Source: Croceibacterium sp.
Lineage (GTDB): Bacteria; Pseudomonadota; Alphaproteobacteria; Sphingomonadales; Sphingomonadaceae
Direction of reading: 5' to 3'
Length of the DNA: 39,180 bases
Assembly: GCA_025450635.1 (NCBI GenBank)
Contig: JANWHA010000093.1
Location: 1 to 39,180 of the forward strand
The notes below the pieces were generated by a model. That model did not search any database and was not told the origin of the DNA. It saw nothing but the letters and a program-made list of their open reading frames with translations. Position numbers and translations under genes: made by a program. The stretch's first letter is position 1; each line of letters begins with the position of its first letter. This document shows, in pieces, positions 8,385 through 17,432 of the stretch.

Positions 8385-9119
8385 ATGACCGAAGGAGCGT
8401 CGACCCGTTTGCTCCTCGTCGACGACGAGGCGAGCTTGCGCGAACCCCTGGCCGAGTATCTCGCTCGCCAGGGGTTCGTGGTGCGTCAGGCCGAGGACGC
8501 CGCCAAGGCGCGCTCGGCCCTGCTCGAGGAGACGCCCGACCTCGTCCTGCTCGATATCATGATGCCGGGCGAGGACGGGCTTTCGCTGTGCCGTCACCTC
8601 AGCGAGTCCAAGAACCTGCCGGTGATCATGCTCACCGCCAAGGGCGAGTCGATGGACCGCATTGTCGGGCTCGAGATCGGAGCGGACGATTACGTCGCCA
8701 AGCCCTTCGAACCGCGCGAGCTCGTCGCACGCATCCGTTCGGTCCTTCGACGAGCGTCGAAGGCGTCCAGTCCCACCGACGAAGACGCGCTGTATGAATT
8801 CGACGGCTGGAAGCTCGATCCGCTGAAGCGCAAGCTGACCGATCCCGAAGGCACCATCGTGCCAGTCTCCTCGGCCGAATTCCGCTTGCTGGTGGCGTTC
8901 CTGAACCATCCCCGGCAAGTTCTCGACCGCGACCGTCTGCTCGACATGGTCCAGGGCCGCGAGGCGCACCTGTTCGACCGCGCGGTCGACAACCAGGTCA
9001 GCCGCCTGCGTCGCAAGATGGAACACGACAGCCGCGATCCGAAGCTGATCCAGACGGTATGGGGCGGGGGCTACCGCCTCGCCGCCGACGTCCGGCGCCG
9101 TCCGGCCGACAAAGACTGA
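8385..9119 (+). CDS. OmpR/PhoB-family response regulator
   Basis: A 244-residue two-component transcription factor. The receiver domain (about residues 8-122) shows the acidic pair DDE at its start, phospho-acceptor Asp57 in LLDIMMPGEDG, the Thr in MLTAKG and Lys106 in VAKPFEP. A winged-helix DNA-binding domain follows (about 135-235), with SSAEFRLLVAFLNHP and the closing VDNQVSRLRRKME..IQTVWGGGYRLA typical of the OmpR class. Only 4 bases separate it from the histidine kinase gene, so the two form a cognate pair. The phased repeats upstream of the EF-hand gene are a candidate target. Confidence 0.93.
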   Translation: MTEGASTRLLLVDDEASLREPLAEYLARQGFVVRQAEDAAKARSALLEETPDLVLLDIMMPGEDGLSLCRHLSESKNLPVIMLTAKGESMDRIVGLEIGADDYVAKPFEPRELVARIRSVLRRASKASSPTDEDALYEFDGWKLDPLKRKLTDPEGTIVPVSSAEFRLLVAFLNHPRQVLDRDRLLDMVQGREAHLFDRAVDNQVSRLRRKMEHDSRDPKLIQTVWGGGYRLAADVRRRPADKD

Positions 9120-9123
9120 AATC

Positions 9124-10494
9124 ATGCGCCGCGTGCTGCCTAAGAGCCTCCTCGGGCAAGTTCTGCTGGCGGTGGCTCTCGCGCTGCTGGTCGCGCAAGG
9201 CATTTCGGCCGTCTTGCTTTATCGCGCCAGCGAGCAGCGCCGCGAAATGGGTTACGCGAATTTCCTCGCATTCCAGCTGGTGGCCCAGCCGCAGATCGAC
9301 ATTCGCCAGAACACGCGCAACGGTGGGCAACAGTCGCGCCAGCTGCGCGTAGAGCACACGCCGAACTACCCGCTCCGGCCTGGAGAGACGATCGACACGC
9401 ACCGCGTCGCGCTGCTGCGCTCGGTGCTGACGGAGCAAGGGGTGGTTCCGGCGAAGCTTGTCGTCGCCCAGCGCAAAGTGGCCGATGACCCTTACGTCAG
9501 CGAGCGCATGCGCCAGCGGCCGGATCTCCAGCAGCAACCGGACTGGAGTCAGGACGAAGTCGTTGCCGGCTTGATGCGTCCGGGCGAGAAGGAATGGACC
9601 GTCGCCCGCTTTCCGCTGAACGGCAGCGAGCCGCGCTCAGTTCGAAATTTGATCGCCCAGACCGCGCTCCTCTTCCTGGTCCTGGTCGGCCTGCTCGCGC
9701 TGCTGCTGCGACGAATCACACATCCGCTCGCCGCTCTCACCCGTCGCCTCGAGACCTTCGCCCAGACGCGCGAGACCGACGGCCAGCTCGAGCCGAGCGG
9801 CCCCGAAGACACGCGCCGGCTGATCGCCGCGCACAACGCCATGGAAGGGCGCATTGCCGCCCTGCTCGACGAAAAGGACGTGATGCTGGGCGCGATCGGG
9901 CACGACCTCAAGACCCCGCTGGCGGCGTTGCGCGTGCGCATTGAATCGGTTGAGGACCGGGTCGAGCGCGAACGCATGGCAGCGACGATCGAAGACATCG
10001 CGCGCACACTCGACGACATCCTTTCGCTAGCCCGCGTCGGGCGTCCGACGGACCCGCTCGAAATCACTGACCTCACCGCCCTGGTAGCTTCGGTCGTCGA
10101 GGAGTTCGAGGACATGAACCAGCCGGTGACGTTCGAACGCGGCCAACGCATTGCCTTGCCGATGCGAGCGACCTGGCTGCGGCGGGCGCTGCGCAACCTG
10201 ATCGGCAACGCCGTTCGCTACGGCGGCAAGGCGGACGTGTCGCTGCGCCGCGAGGGCGATGACGCGGTGATCGCAGTCGAAGACCAAGGCCCCGGGATCG
10301 CCCCGGCCGAACTCGCTCGCATGGTCGAGCCGTTCACGCGCGGCGAGGGTTCGCGCAACCGCGCGACCGGGGGCGCCGGACTTGGCCTCGCCATCGCTCG
10401 CGCCATTGCCGAGCAGCACGGCGGACGGCTGATACTGGCGAACCGACCGCAAGGCGGCCTGAGGGCGGAACTTCGGCTGCCGACGAAGCGTTGA
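9124..10494 (+). CDS. Sensor histidine kinase, EnvZ/RstB-like
   Basis: A 456-residue inner-membrane kinase and partner of the preceding regulator. It has two membrane helices (about residues 10-33 and 176-197) flanking a periplasmic sensor of roughly 140 residues without a recognisable fold, a HAMP linker (RRITHPLAALTRRLETF), a dimerisation/phosphotransfer domain with the phosphorylated His260 in AIGHDLKTPLAALR, and an ATPase domain with N-box LRNLIGNAVRYGG, G1 box DQGPGIAP and G2 box GAGLGLAIARAIAEQHGG. All catalytic boxes are intact. The co-transcribed EF-hand protein suggests a calcium or cation link to envelope sensing; that is inference. Confidence 0.93.
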   Translation: MRRVLPKSLLGQVLLAVALALLVAQGISAVLLYRASEQRREMGYANFLAFQLVAQPQIDIRQNTRNGGQQSRQLRVEHTPNYPLRPGETIDTHRVALLRSVLTEQGVVPAKLVVAQRKVADDPYVSERMRQRPDLQQQPDWSQDEVVAGLMRPGEKEWTVARFPLNGSEPRSVRNLIAQTALLFLVLVGLLALLLRRITHPLAALTRRLETFAQTRETDGQLEPSGPEDTRRLIAAHNAMEGRIAALLDEKDVMLGAIGHDLKTPLAALRVRIESVEDRVERERMAATIEDIARTLDDILSLARVGRPTDPLEITDLTALVASVVEEFEDMNQPVTFERGQRIALPMRATWLRRALRNLIGNAVRYGGKADVSLRREGDDAVIAVEDQGPGIAPAELARMVEPFTRGEGSRNRATGGAGLGLAIARAIAEQHGGRLILANRPQGGLRAELRLPTKR

Positions 10495-10571
10495 CCAGCT
10501 TCGACAAGCGCCGTCGCCAAGCCAGAAGCTCCTTGCTAGGCGGTTCCGATAAAAGCATCGGGTCTCGATAT

Positions 10572-13235
10572 ATGCGCACCACGTTCTCCGCCACCGCGGC
10601 GCTTTTGCTCGCGTCCTGCGCCAGCGCCGTCGCAGCGCAACGGGCGCCTTCCCGAACCACCGAGGGGCCGCTTCCGGCCTCGATCACCAGCAACCTGCCG
10701 CGCAACGCTCGTCCACTTCATTACCGCATCGACGTGCATCCCGACGCGCAGACGCTGACCTTTACCGGCACCGAGAGCGTAACGCTGCGGGTGTACGAGC
10801 CAGCCGATGCGCTGACCCTCAACGCCAACGAGCTGACCATCGCTTCCGCCAAGCTCACGCCGCTGGGCCGCGAGGGAGCGGTGGTGGACCTGAGGGCGAC
10901 CATCGACCCCGCCGCCCAGCAAGTCCGCTTTGCTGCCGCGCGAACGATCGCGCCCGGCACCTACCGGCTCGACGTCGTCTACAGCGGCAAGATCAATACG
11001 CAGGCGAATGGCCTGTTCGCGCTCGATTATCCTGACAAGCGCACCGGCAAGACCGTGCGCAGCCTGTTCACCCAGTTCGAGGCGCCCGACGGCCGCCGCT
11101 TCGCGCCCGAATTCGACGAGCCGGCCTACAAGGCCACCTTCGAGCTGTCGGCTGTGGTCCCGGCAGACCAGATGGCGATCAGCAACACCCCGATTGCCAA
11201 ATCCGTGTCCGCAGGGGCGGGCTTGAAGCACGTCTATTTCGGCGAGACGCCGAAAATGTCGTCGTACCTGCTGTTTTTGGCCACCGGCTATTTCGACCGC
11301 ATCGCCAAGCAGGCGCCGGACGGCGTCGAGGCGGGAATCGTCACGCCCGCCGGCAGCGGCGAGGAGGGCCGCTTCGCGCTCGATTCGATGGCGCAGATCC
11401 TGCCTTACTACGAGGACTATTTCGGGCAGAAATACCCCCTTCCCAAGCTCGACAACGTCGCCGGCCCAGGCCAGTCGCAGTTCTTCAGCGCGATGGAGAA
11501 CTGGGGCGCGATCTTCACCTTCAACCGCGAGCTGCTGGTCGATCCGGCGATCACCAGCCCGCTGCAGAAGCAGCGGATCTACGAAGACCAGGCGCACGAA
11601 ATGGCGCACCAGTGGTTCGGCGACCTGGTGACGATGGCCTGGTGGGACGACATCTGGCTCAACGAAGGTTTCGCCAGCTGGATGGAGACCAAGGCAACCG
11701 ACCACTTCCATCCCGAGTGGTATCCGTTGCTGGGCCGCGTCGACGGGCGCGAACGGGCGATGGAGTTGGATAGCTTCAAGACCACCCATCCCGTCGTACA
11801 GCCGGTCCGCACCGTCGAAGAGATCGACCAGGCGTTCGACGCGATCGCCTACCAGAAGGGCGAGGCGGTGCTGGCGATGCTCGAGGCGTACGCCGGCGCC
11901 GACACCTGGCGCGACGGCATCCGCGCCTACATCGCCGCGCACAAATACGGCAGCGCCACGACCGACGACCTGTGGCAAGCGGTCGAATCGGCAGGCGTCC
12001 CAGGCTTGACCGCAATCGCCCACGACTTCACCCGGCAGCCGGGCATTCCGCTGGTTCGCGCGGATGTGTCGTGCGCCGGCGGCCGGGCCAGCCTGTCGCT
12101 GACGCAAGGGGAGTTCAGCCTCGACCGCACGAAAGCCGTGGCCGCCGACCCGCAACACTGGCGGGTACCGCTGTTGATCGAGGCGGGCGAGGCGCACCCG
12201 GTGCGCACCGTCCTCGACGGCTCGGCCTTGCTCACGCTGCCGGGATGCGGACCGGTGATCGTCAACGGTGGCCAGCTCGGCTACTTCCGCACCCTCTATT
12301 CGCCGGCGATGCTGCGGCAGCTTGCCACGGCCATGCCGCACCTGCAGCCGATCGACCAGATCGGGCTGGTCCGCGACAACATCGCGCTGGCGACGGCAGG
12401 GTATGAGCCTGCGGTGCCGGCCCTCGACCTGCTCGCAGCGATCCCCGCCGACGCCAATCCGCGGGTGGCCCGGAACGCCCTCGACCAATGGAACGGCCTG
12501 TACGGTATGCTGCAGAGCAACGACGACCGGGCCGCCTTCGCCGCGAAGCTGCGCGAACTGTGGCAGCCGCGGCTGCAGGCTCTCGGCTATGAACCGCGGG
12601 CCGACGAGCCGCCCGTCGACGCCAACCTGAGGGCGACGCTCATCGCCACGCTCGGCAATATCGGCGATGCGACGGTGCTCGTAGAGGCGCGGACCCGCTT
12701 CGCCCGGCTCGCGGGCGACCCGCACGCGCTCGACGGGGAGCTCAAGACGACCTGGCTCGACATCGCCGCACGCAACGCCACGGCGAAGGACTGGCAACTG
12801 CTCAAGCATCTTGCCGAGCACACGAAGAGCCCCGCCGAACGCGCCACCTATTACGAGCTGCTCGGTGCCGCCAGCGACAAGCGGCTGGCCCGTAAGGCCC
12901 TTGCTCTCGCGCTTTCCGGGAAAGCCGGCACGACCAGCGCCGCAATCATCTCCCGCGTTGCCGGAGCCAATCCGCAGCTCGCCTACGATTTCACGATCGC
13001 ACACCGCGCCCAGGTCGAATCGTTGATCGACGATTCCGGCCGCTCGGCATTCTATCGCCGCCTCGCCGGCAGCTCGATGGATCCGGCGATGGTGGGCAAG
13101 CTCGAGGCGCTGCGCGACAGCTTGGCGGCCGACCGGCGCAAGCCGATCGACCAGGCGATCGTCGCGCTCGAACAACGGCTGGAAAGCTACCCGCGAATGC
13201 GCTCGGCGCTGCACGACTGGCTGGCCGCGGGGTGA
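10572..13235 (+). CDS. Exported M1-family zinc aminopeptidase
   Basis: An 887-residue gluzincin aminopeptidase of the PepN/ERAP superfamily. The exopeptidase motif SAMEN (Ser306-Asn310) and the zinc site HEMAH (342-346) with Glu365 in NEGFASW are intact. A C-terminal helical repeat domain of about 350 residues follows, as in the four-domain M1 enzymes. ATG 10572 is chosen because it starts directly with an export signal (RTTFSATAALLLASCASAVAA). The signal contains LASC, which fits a lipobox, and also a signal-peptidase-I site AVAAQ, so it is either an anchored lipoprotein or a soluble periplasmic enzyme. The frame is open back to 10491, overlapping the kinase stop, but that segment is Arg/Ser-rich and lacks export features. 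Confidence 0.92.
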   Translation: MRTTFSATAALLLASCASAVAAQRAPSRTTEGPLPASITSNLPRNARPLHYRIDVHPDAQTLTFTGTESVTLRVYEPADALTLNANELTIASAKLTPLGREGAVVDLRATIDPAAQQVRFAAARTIAPGTYRLDVVYSGKINTQANGLFALDYPDKRTGKTVRSLFTQFEAPDGRRFAPEFDEPAYKATFELSAVVPADQMAISNTPIAKSVSAGAGLKHVYFGETPKMSSYLLFLATGYFDRIAKQAPDGVEAGIVTPAGSGEEGRFALDSMAQILPYYEDYFGQKYPLPKLDNVAGPGQSQFFSAMENWGAIFTFNRELLVDPAITSPLQKQRIYEDQAHEMAHQWFGDLVTMAWWDDIWLNEGFASWMETKATDHFHPEWYPLLGRVDGRERAMELDSFKTTHPVVQPVRTVEEIDQAFDAIAYQKGEAVLAMLEAYAGADTWRDGIRAYIAAHKYGSATTDDLWQAVESAGVPGLTAIAHDFTRQPGIPLVRADVSCAGGRASLSLTQGEFSLDRTKAVAADPQHWRVPLLIEAGEAHPVRTVLDGSALLTLPGCGPVIVNGGQLGYFRTLYSPAMLRQLATAMPHLQPIDQIGLVRDNIALATAGYEPAVPALDLLAAIPADANPRVARNALDQWNGLYGMLQSNDDRAAFAAKLRELWQPRLQALGYEPRADEPPVDANLRATLIATLGNIGDATVLVEARTRFARLAGDPHALDGELKTTWLDIAARNATAKDWQLLKHLAEHTKSPAERATYYELLGAASDKRLARKALALALSGKAGTTSAAIISRVAGANPQLAYDFTIAHRAQVESLIDDSGRSAFYRRLAGSSMDPAMVGKLEALRDSLAADRRKPIDQAIVALEQRLESYPRMRSALHDWLAAG

Positions 13236-13303
13236 GGCGCCGCTAGCGTATCAGGCCCCCCGATCACATCGCGCACGGCAAGGCCAATGAAAGTCTCGCT
13301 CAC

Positions 13304-13349
13304 GCGCGCTCCCTCCGCAAGCGCGGCTTTGGCGTAACGCGGAGCGCGC
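13304..13349. repeat. Inverted repeat in the gap before pabBC
   Basis: GCGCGCTCC (13304-13312) is the exact reverse complement of GGAGCGCGC (13341-13349). A smaller CCGC/GCGG hairpin lies inside the loop. It sits 69 bases after the M1 aminopeptidase stop and 48 before pabBC. No T-run follows, so it may be a 3'-end stabiliser or a weak terminator. The rest of the 160-base gap shows no gene. Confidence 0.35.
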
Positions 13350-13396
13350 GGTCAGGCGATAGACTTCGCGCGAATTGAAGCTAGAGCGAGAGCCTC

Positions 13397-15196
13397 ATGG
13401 CCGCGGGCGAGCCCTTCATCCTTCTCGACGACGCGCGCAGCGAAGACGCGGTCGACGCGCACCTGTTCGAGCGGCCGCGCGCCCTGTTCGTCGCCCGCAC
13501 GTCCGACGAGGTGGGCGAGACGCTCGCCGAGGCCGACGCGGCGCGGCGCGAGAGCGGCGGCACCCTTGCCGGCTACATCGCTTACGAGGCGGGCCTCGCG
13601 CTGGAGCCGCGGTTGCAGCCGCTCGCTGCCGAACGCACCGGGGCCGACGGCCCGCTGGTGTGGTTCGGGCTGTTCGATGCGCCCCGAACCATTCCTGCCG
13701 GGGAGGTGCCGGACTGGCTCGCGGAGAAGTCACGAGGGGGCCGCGCGTCGATCGGTCCGCTCGATCCGCAGATTTCGACCGGCGCCTACCTGGAGGCATT
13801 TGACCGGCTTCAGGAATCGATCCGCGCCGGCGATATCTATCAGGCGAACCTGACTTTCCGCCTCGCCGGCGCCGCGCGGGGCGATCCGGTGGCGCTTTAC
13901 GCCGCCATTCGCCCGGCCGCGCAGGCGGGCTATGGCGGACTGGTTTTCGACGGCAGCCACTGGCTCCTGTCGTTCAGCCCCGAGTTGTTTTTCGCGCTCA
14001 AGGGCGGCTTAGCGAAGGCCAAGCCAATGAAGGGCACCCGTCCCCGCGGCCGCAGCCCTTCGGAGGACGCCGCCCTCGCAACCGAGCTCGCCCAGTCGGT
14101 CAAGGACAAGGCCGAGAACCTGATGATCGTCGATCTGCTGCGCAACGACCTGAGCCGCGTGGCCGAGGCCGGAAGCGTGCGGGTCGAGAAGCCGTTCGAA
14201 GTCGAAAGCTATCCCACCGTGCACACGATGGTCTCGACGGTGCACGCCACGCTGCGTGAAGGACAGGGCGCGATCGACATGGTCCGCGCGCTGTTCCCGT
14301 GCGGCTCGATCACCGGCGCGCCGAAGATCCGCGCGATGGAGCTGATCGACCAGGTCGAGCGCGATGCGCGCGGGCCCTATTGCGGGGCGATAGGCCGGAT
14401 AGGTCCGGGCAACGACGCCGCCTTCAACGTCGCCATTCGCACGATCCGCCTAACCCCCGGCGAAAACGACAAGCACCAGGCGGTGCTCGGGGTCGGCGGA
14501 GCGATCGTCGCCGACAGCGACGGGATGGGCGAATGGCGCGAATGCCTGATCAAGGCCGGCTTCGTGCGCGAGGCGGCGGGCGGGCACGACCTGGTCGAGA
14601 CGATGCGGTTCGATCCCGAAAGCGGCATCGCGCTGCTCGAGCTTCACCTTGAACGGATGAAAGCCAGCGCCGCCGAGCTCGGCTTTTCGTTCGATCGGCA
14701 CGAAGCGCGCAACCGGATCCACGCGCTGTGTTTCGAGCTGGACCGGCCGGCCAGGGTGCGTTTGCTACTCGCCCGCAGCGGCGAGACCTCGCTGGAGACG
14801 ATGCCGTTGCCGCCGCCCGCGGAGGGGCGGGTCCGGTGCATCGCCCTACCCCTGCCGGTCGTGCCCAGCGACTGGCGGCTGCGCCACAAGTCCACCGACC
14901 GCGGCTTCTATGAGGCCGCCTTGGCCGCGGCGAAGGAGCAGGAAGCGTACGAGGCCTTGTTCGTGCGCGAAGACGGGCTGGTTACCGAGGGCAGCTTCAC
15001 CAATCTGTTCGTCGAACGCCACGGTAAGCTCCTCACGCCGGCCGTGTCCCTCGGCCTGCTGCCGGGCGTGCTGCGCCGCCAACTGCTCGACGAAGGCCGC
15101 GCCGAGGAAGCCGAGCTGACGCTCGACGACCTCACCGGCGGCTTCCTGATCGGCAATGCGACGCGCGGGCTGATCCCGGCAAGGCTGCTGCCGTGA
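13397..15196 (+). CDS. pabBC: Fused aminodeoxychorismate synthase (PabB) / aminodeoxychorismate lyase (PabC)
   Basis: A 599-residue bifunctional enzyme of p-aminobenzoate (folate precursor) synthesis. Residues about 1-385 form the chorismate-binding synthase domain; the diagnostic CGSITGAPKIRAMELI lies near residues 301-316, with MKGTRPRGRS earlier. From about residue 390 (LVETMRFDPESGIALLELHLERM) it continues as a class-IV aminotransferase-fold lyase with the PLP lysine Lys498 in RLRHKSTDRGFYEAAL and the VTEGSFTNLFVE motif. It should turn chorismate and ammonia into p-aminobenzoate and pyruvate; the glutaminase PabA is not in this window. The first gene of a tightly packed run; its stop overlaps the next start in GTGA. 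Confidence 0.93.
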   Translation: MAAGEPFILLDDARSEDAVDAHLFERPRALFVARTSDEVGETLAEADAARRESGGTLAGYIAYEAGLALEPRLQPLAAERTGADGPLVWFGLFDAPRTIPAGEVPDWLAEKSRGGRASIGPLDPQISTGAYLEAFDRLQESIRAGDIYQANLTFRLAGAARGDPVALYAAIRPAAQAGYGGLVFDGSHWLLSFSPELFFALKGGLAKAKPMKGTRPRGRSPSEDAALATELAQSVKDKAENLMIVDLLRNDLSRVAEAGSVRVEKPFEVESYPTVHTMVSTVHATLREGQGAIDMVRALFPCGSITGAPKIRAMELIDQVERDARGPYCGAIGRIGPGNDAAFNVAIRTIRLTPGENDKHQAVLGVGGAIVADSDGMGEWRECLIKAGFVREAAGGHDLVETMRFDPESGIALLELHLERMKASAAELGFSFDRHEARNRIHALCFELDRPARVRLLLARSGETSLETMPLPPPAEGRVRCIALPLPVVPSDWRLRHKSTDRGFYEAALAAAKEQEAYEALFVREDGLVTEGSFTNLFVERHGKLLTPAVSLGLLPGVLRRQLLDEGRAEEAELTLDDLTGGFLIGNATRGLIPARLLP

Positions 15197-16371
15197 GCAC
15201 GCCCAACCTCTCGGCCGCGCTCGAGCGCATTGAGGCTTCACCGACCACCGCGATGACCGACCGCGCGTCCGAATTGCGAGAGCAGGGCCGCGACATCATT
15301 TCGCTCTCGGTCGGCGAGCCGGATTTCGCCACCCCCTCGCATGTGATCGACGCCGCCAAGGCGGCGCTCGACGCCGGCGACACCAAGTACACGCCGGTGA
15401 CCGGCACCGCCCCCCTCAAACGCGCCGCCGCGCTCCATTTCCAGCGCGACCTCGGCATCGCCACCGACCCGAAGAGCGTGATCGTCACCGCAGGCGGCAA
15501 GCAGGCGATATTCGAAGCGCTGGCGGCGACGGTGAGCGGCGGCGACGAAGTGATCGTCCCCGTGCCGTGGTGGGTGAGCTACCCGCAAATGGTCCGCTTC
15601 TGCGGCGGTACCGTGGTGCCATTGGACAGCCATGCAAGAGACGGATTCCGGTTCGATCCCAGCGCGCTCAAGGCTCTGATTACGTCACGCACCAAGTGGC
15701 TGCTGCTCAACAGCCCGGGCAATCCGACGGGTGCGGTCTTTACGGCCGAGATGCTGCGCGGGATCGCCGAGATCCTTCGCGCCCATCCGCATGTCATGGT
15801 GCTGAGCGACGACATCTACGCGCCGCTGATCTACACCGGCGCGCCGCACGCCACGCTGGCTGCGCTATGCCCTGGTCTCGCCGATCGCGTGTGCACGGTC
15901 TCGGGGGTCTCGAAGAGCCACGCGATGACCGGCTTCCGGATCGGCGTCGCGACCGGCCCGGCGTGGCTGATCGAAGCGATGGGGCGACTGCAAAGCAACT
16001 CCACCGGCAACCCGGCCTCGATCAGCCAGGCCGCCGCCGCAGCCGCCTTCGAGGGACCGCAGGATTTCCTCGTGGGCTGGCGGGAGCGCTTTCGGGAGCG
16101 ACGCGACCTCGTCGTCGCCGCGATCAACGCCATCCCCGGCCTCTCGACGCCGGTTCCGGAGGGCGCGTTCTACTGCTTCGTCGGCGCCGCGCCGCTGATG
16201 GACCGCTTCGCGGACGACACGGCGCTGGCGCTGCACCTGCTGCAACATGGCGTCGCCGTCGTCGCGGCCAGCGCGTTCGGCGGCAAGGACGGCTTTCGCA
16301 TCAGCTTCGCGGCCGACGAGGCGGTGCTCGAAGAGGCGATGCGGCGGATCGCCGCGGCGCTTCAGGAATAG
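15193..16371 (+). CDS. Class I PLP aminotransferase, aspartate aminotransferase-like
   Basis: A 392-residue fold-type-I aminotransferase of the AspC/AAT-Ib group. Markers are ISLSVGEPDFATP at the N-terminus, the pyridoxal-phosphate contacts TAGGKQAIFEAL and LLNSPGNPTGAVF, the Schiff-base Lys241 in VSGVSKSHAMTGFRIG and the C-terminal arginine in DGFRISFA. This group commonly uses aspartate or prephenate with 2-oxoglutarate; the precise substrate is not decidable by eye. The GTG start at 15193 overlaps the pabBC stop by four bases, so the two are probably translationally coupled. The link to chorismate-derived metabolism hints at an aromatic amino acid role, which is inference. Confidence 0.9.
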   Translation: MSTPNLSAALERIEASPTTAMTDRASELREQGRDIISLSVGEPDFATPSHVIDAAKAALDAGDTKYTPVTGTAPLKRAAALHFQRDLGIATDPKSVIVTAGGKQAIFEALAATVSGGDEVIVPVPWWVSYPQMVRFCGGTVVPLDSHARDGFRFDPSALKALITSRTKWLLLNSPGNPTGAVFTAEMLRGIAEILRAHPHVMVLSDDIYAPLIYTGAPHATLAALCPGLADRVCTVSGVSKSHAMTGFRIGVATGPAWLIEAMGRLQSNSTGNPASISQAAAAAAFEGPQDFLVGWRERFRERRDLVVAAINAIPGLSTPVPEGAFYCFVGAAPLMDRFADDTALALHLLQHGVAVVAASAFGGKDGFRISFAADEAVLEEAMRRIAAALQE

Positions 16372-16378
16372 CGAAGCC

Positions 16379-17032
16379 ATGCAGATCCCGATCCTGTTCG
16401 AAGACGCCGAAGCGCTGGTGATCGACAAGCCCGCGGGGCTGCCGATCGACCGCCCGCGCGCCGGCGGCGCCTCGCTGGCGGACCATCTCGACGAGTTGAG
16501 GCTCGGATTCCAGCGTCCGCCGGTGGCGGTCCACCGCCTCGATACCGACACCTCCGGCTGCCTGCTGCTCGCTCGCAATCCCAAGGCGCTGAAGCGGTTC
16601 GCAGCCGCTTTCGAGAAGAGGCTGGTCGGAAAGCGCTATCTCGCGATCCTCGCCGGTGTTCCGGAGGTCAAGGAGGGCACCGTCGAGCTGGCGCTCAGCA
16701 AGATCAGCAGCCCCGTGAAGGGCTGGCGGATCATTCCGGCGCGCAAGGGCAAGCCGGCGGTGAGCCACTGGCGCGTGCTGGCCGAGCACGGTGGCCGGGC
16801 TCTCGTCGAATTTCGCCCCGAAACCGGCCGCACGCACCAGCTGCGCGTCCACGCCGCGAGCGGCCTCGGCGTGCCGTTGCTCGGCGACCCGGTCTACGGC
16901 GAAGCCAAGGGCGCGCAGCGAACGATGCTTCACGCCGTCGACATCGAGGTTGCGCGCGAGGGCAAAGGGGCGATTGTCGCCATGGCGCCGTTGCCGGCCG
17001 ACTTCATTGCCCTCGGGTTCGGCCATGGATGA
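16379..17032 (+). CDS. RluA-family pseudouridine synthase
   Basis: A 217-residue RNA pseudouridine synthase. The catalytic aspartate is Asp55 in VAVHRLDTDTSGCLLLAR, and the family signature FRPETGRTHQLRVHAASGLGVPLLGDPVYG is complete. It opens directly with the catalytic domain (LFEDAEALVIDKPAGLPID), without an S4 RNA-binding domain, resembling RluA (23S rRNA/tRNA) or TruC more than RluC/D. The target uridine is unknown. ATG 16379 lies 7 bases after the aminotransferase stop and is preferred over the upstream in-frame start, which would overlap that gene widely. The stop overlaps the arfB start by 8 bases. Confidence 0.9.
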   Translation: MQIPILFEDAEALVIDKPAGLPIDRPRAGGASLADHLDELRLGFQRPPVAVHRLDTDTSGCLLLARNPKALKRFAAAFEKRLVGKRYLAILAGVPEVKEGTVELALSKISSPVKGWRIIPARKGKPAVSHWRVLAEHGGRALVEFRPETGRTHQLRVHAASGLGVPLLGDPVYGEAKGAQRTMLHAVDIEVAREGKGAIVAMAPLPADFIALGFGHG

Positions 17033-17432
17033 CGAGGCCGTGGGTCGCGCACTGGAGCTGGCCGAGGAGAGCTTCATCGCCTCGTGCGGCCCCGGCGGGC
17101 AGAACGTCAACAAGGTCGCGACCGCGGTCCAGCTGCGGCTGGACGTGTTCGCCCTGCGCCTCGAGCCGGCGGTGTTCCAGCGACTCAAGACGCTCGCCGG
17201 GAGCCGCATGACGGCCAGCGGCGAGATCGTCCTCACGGCGCGCAAGTTCCGCACCCAGGAGGCCAACCGCGAGGACGCCCGCGCCCGCCTCGCCGAGCTG
17301 ATCGAGCAGGCGCTGGTCGAGCCGAAGAAGAGGGCCAAAACGCGCCTCAACCGCGTCGGCAAGGTCGAACGGCTCAAGTCGAAGAAAGCCCGCGGCGCAG
17401 TGAAAGCGACCCGCGGCAGGGTGGAATGGTAG
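17025..17432 (+). CDS. arfB: Peptidyl-tRNA hydrolase ArfB (ribosome rescue)
   Basis: A 135-residue YaeJ/ICT1-type rescue factor that releases nascent chains from ribosomes stalled without a stop codon. The catalytic GGQ motif (residues 24-26, in CGPGGQNVNKVAT) is close to the N-terminus, the codon-recognition domain of RF1/RF2 is absent, and the C-terminal tail is strongly basic (KKRAKTRLNRVGKVERLKSKKARG), which in the family enters the empty mRNA channel. ATG 17025 overlaps the pseudouridine synthase stop by 8 bases. The location between an RNA-modifying enzyme and ribosomal protein L33 fits a translation-related group. Confidence 0.93.
   Translation: MDDEAVGRALELAEESFIASCGPGGQNVNKVATAVQLRLDVFALRLEPAVFQRLKTLAGSRMTASGEIVLTARKFRTQEANREDARARLAELIEQALVEPKKRAKTRLNRVGKVERLKSKKARGAVKATRGRVEW

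Noticed and set aside
10536-13214. An 892-codon minus-strand open frame opposite the M1 aminopeptidase
   Set aside because: High GC makes stop codons rare on the opposite strand; the sequence is Arg/Gly-rich with no domain, while the plus strand has intact zinc-peptidase motifs.
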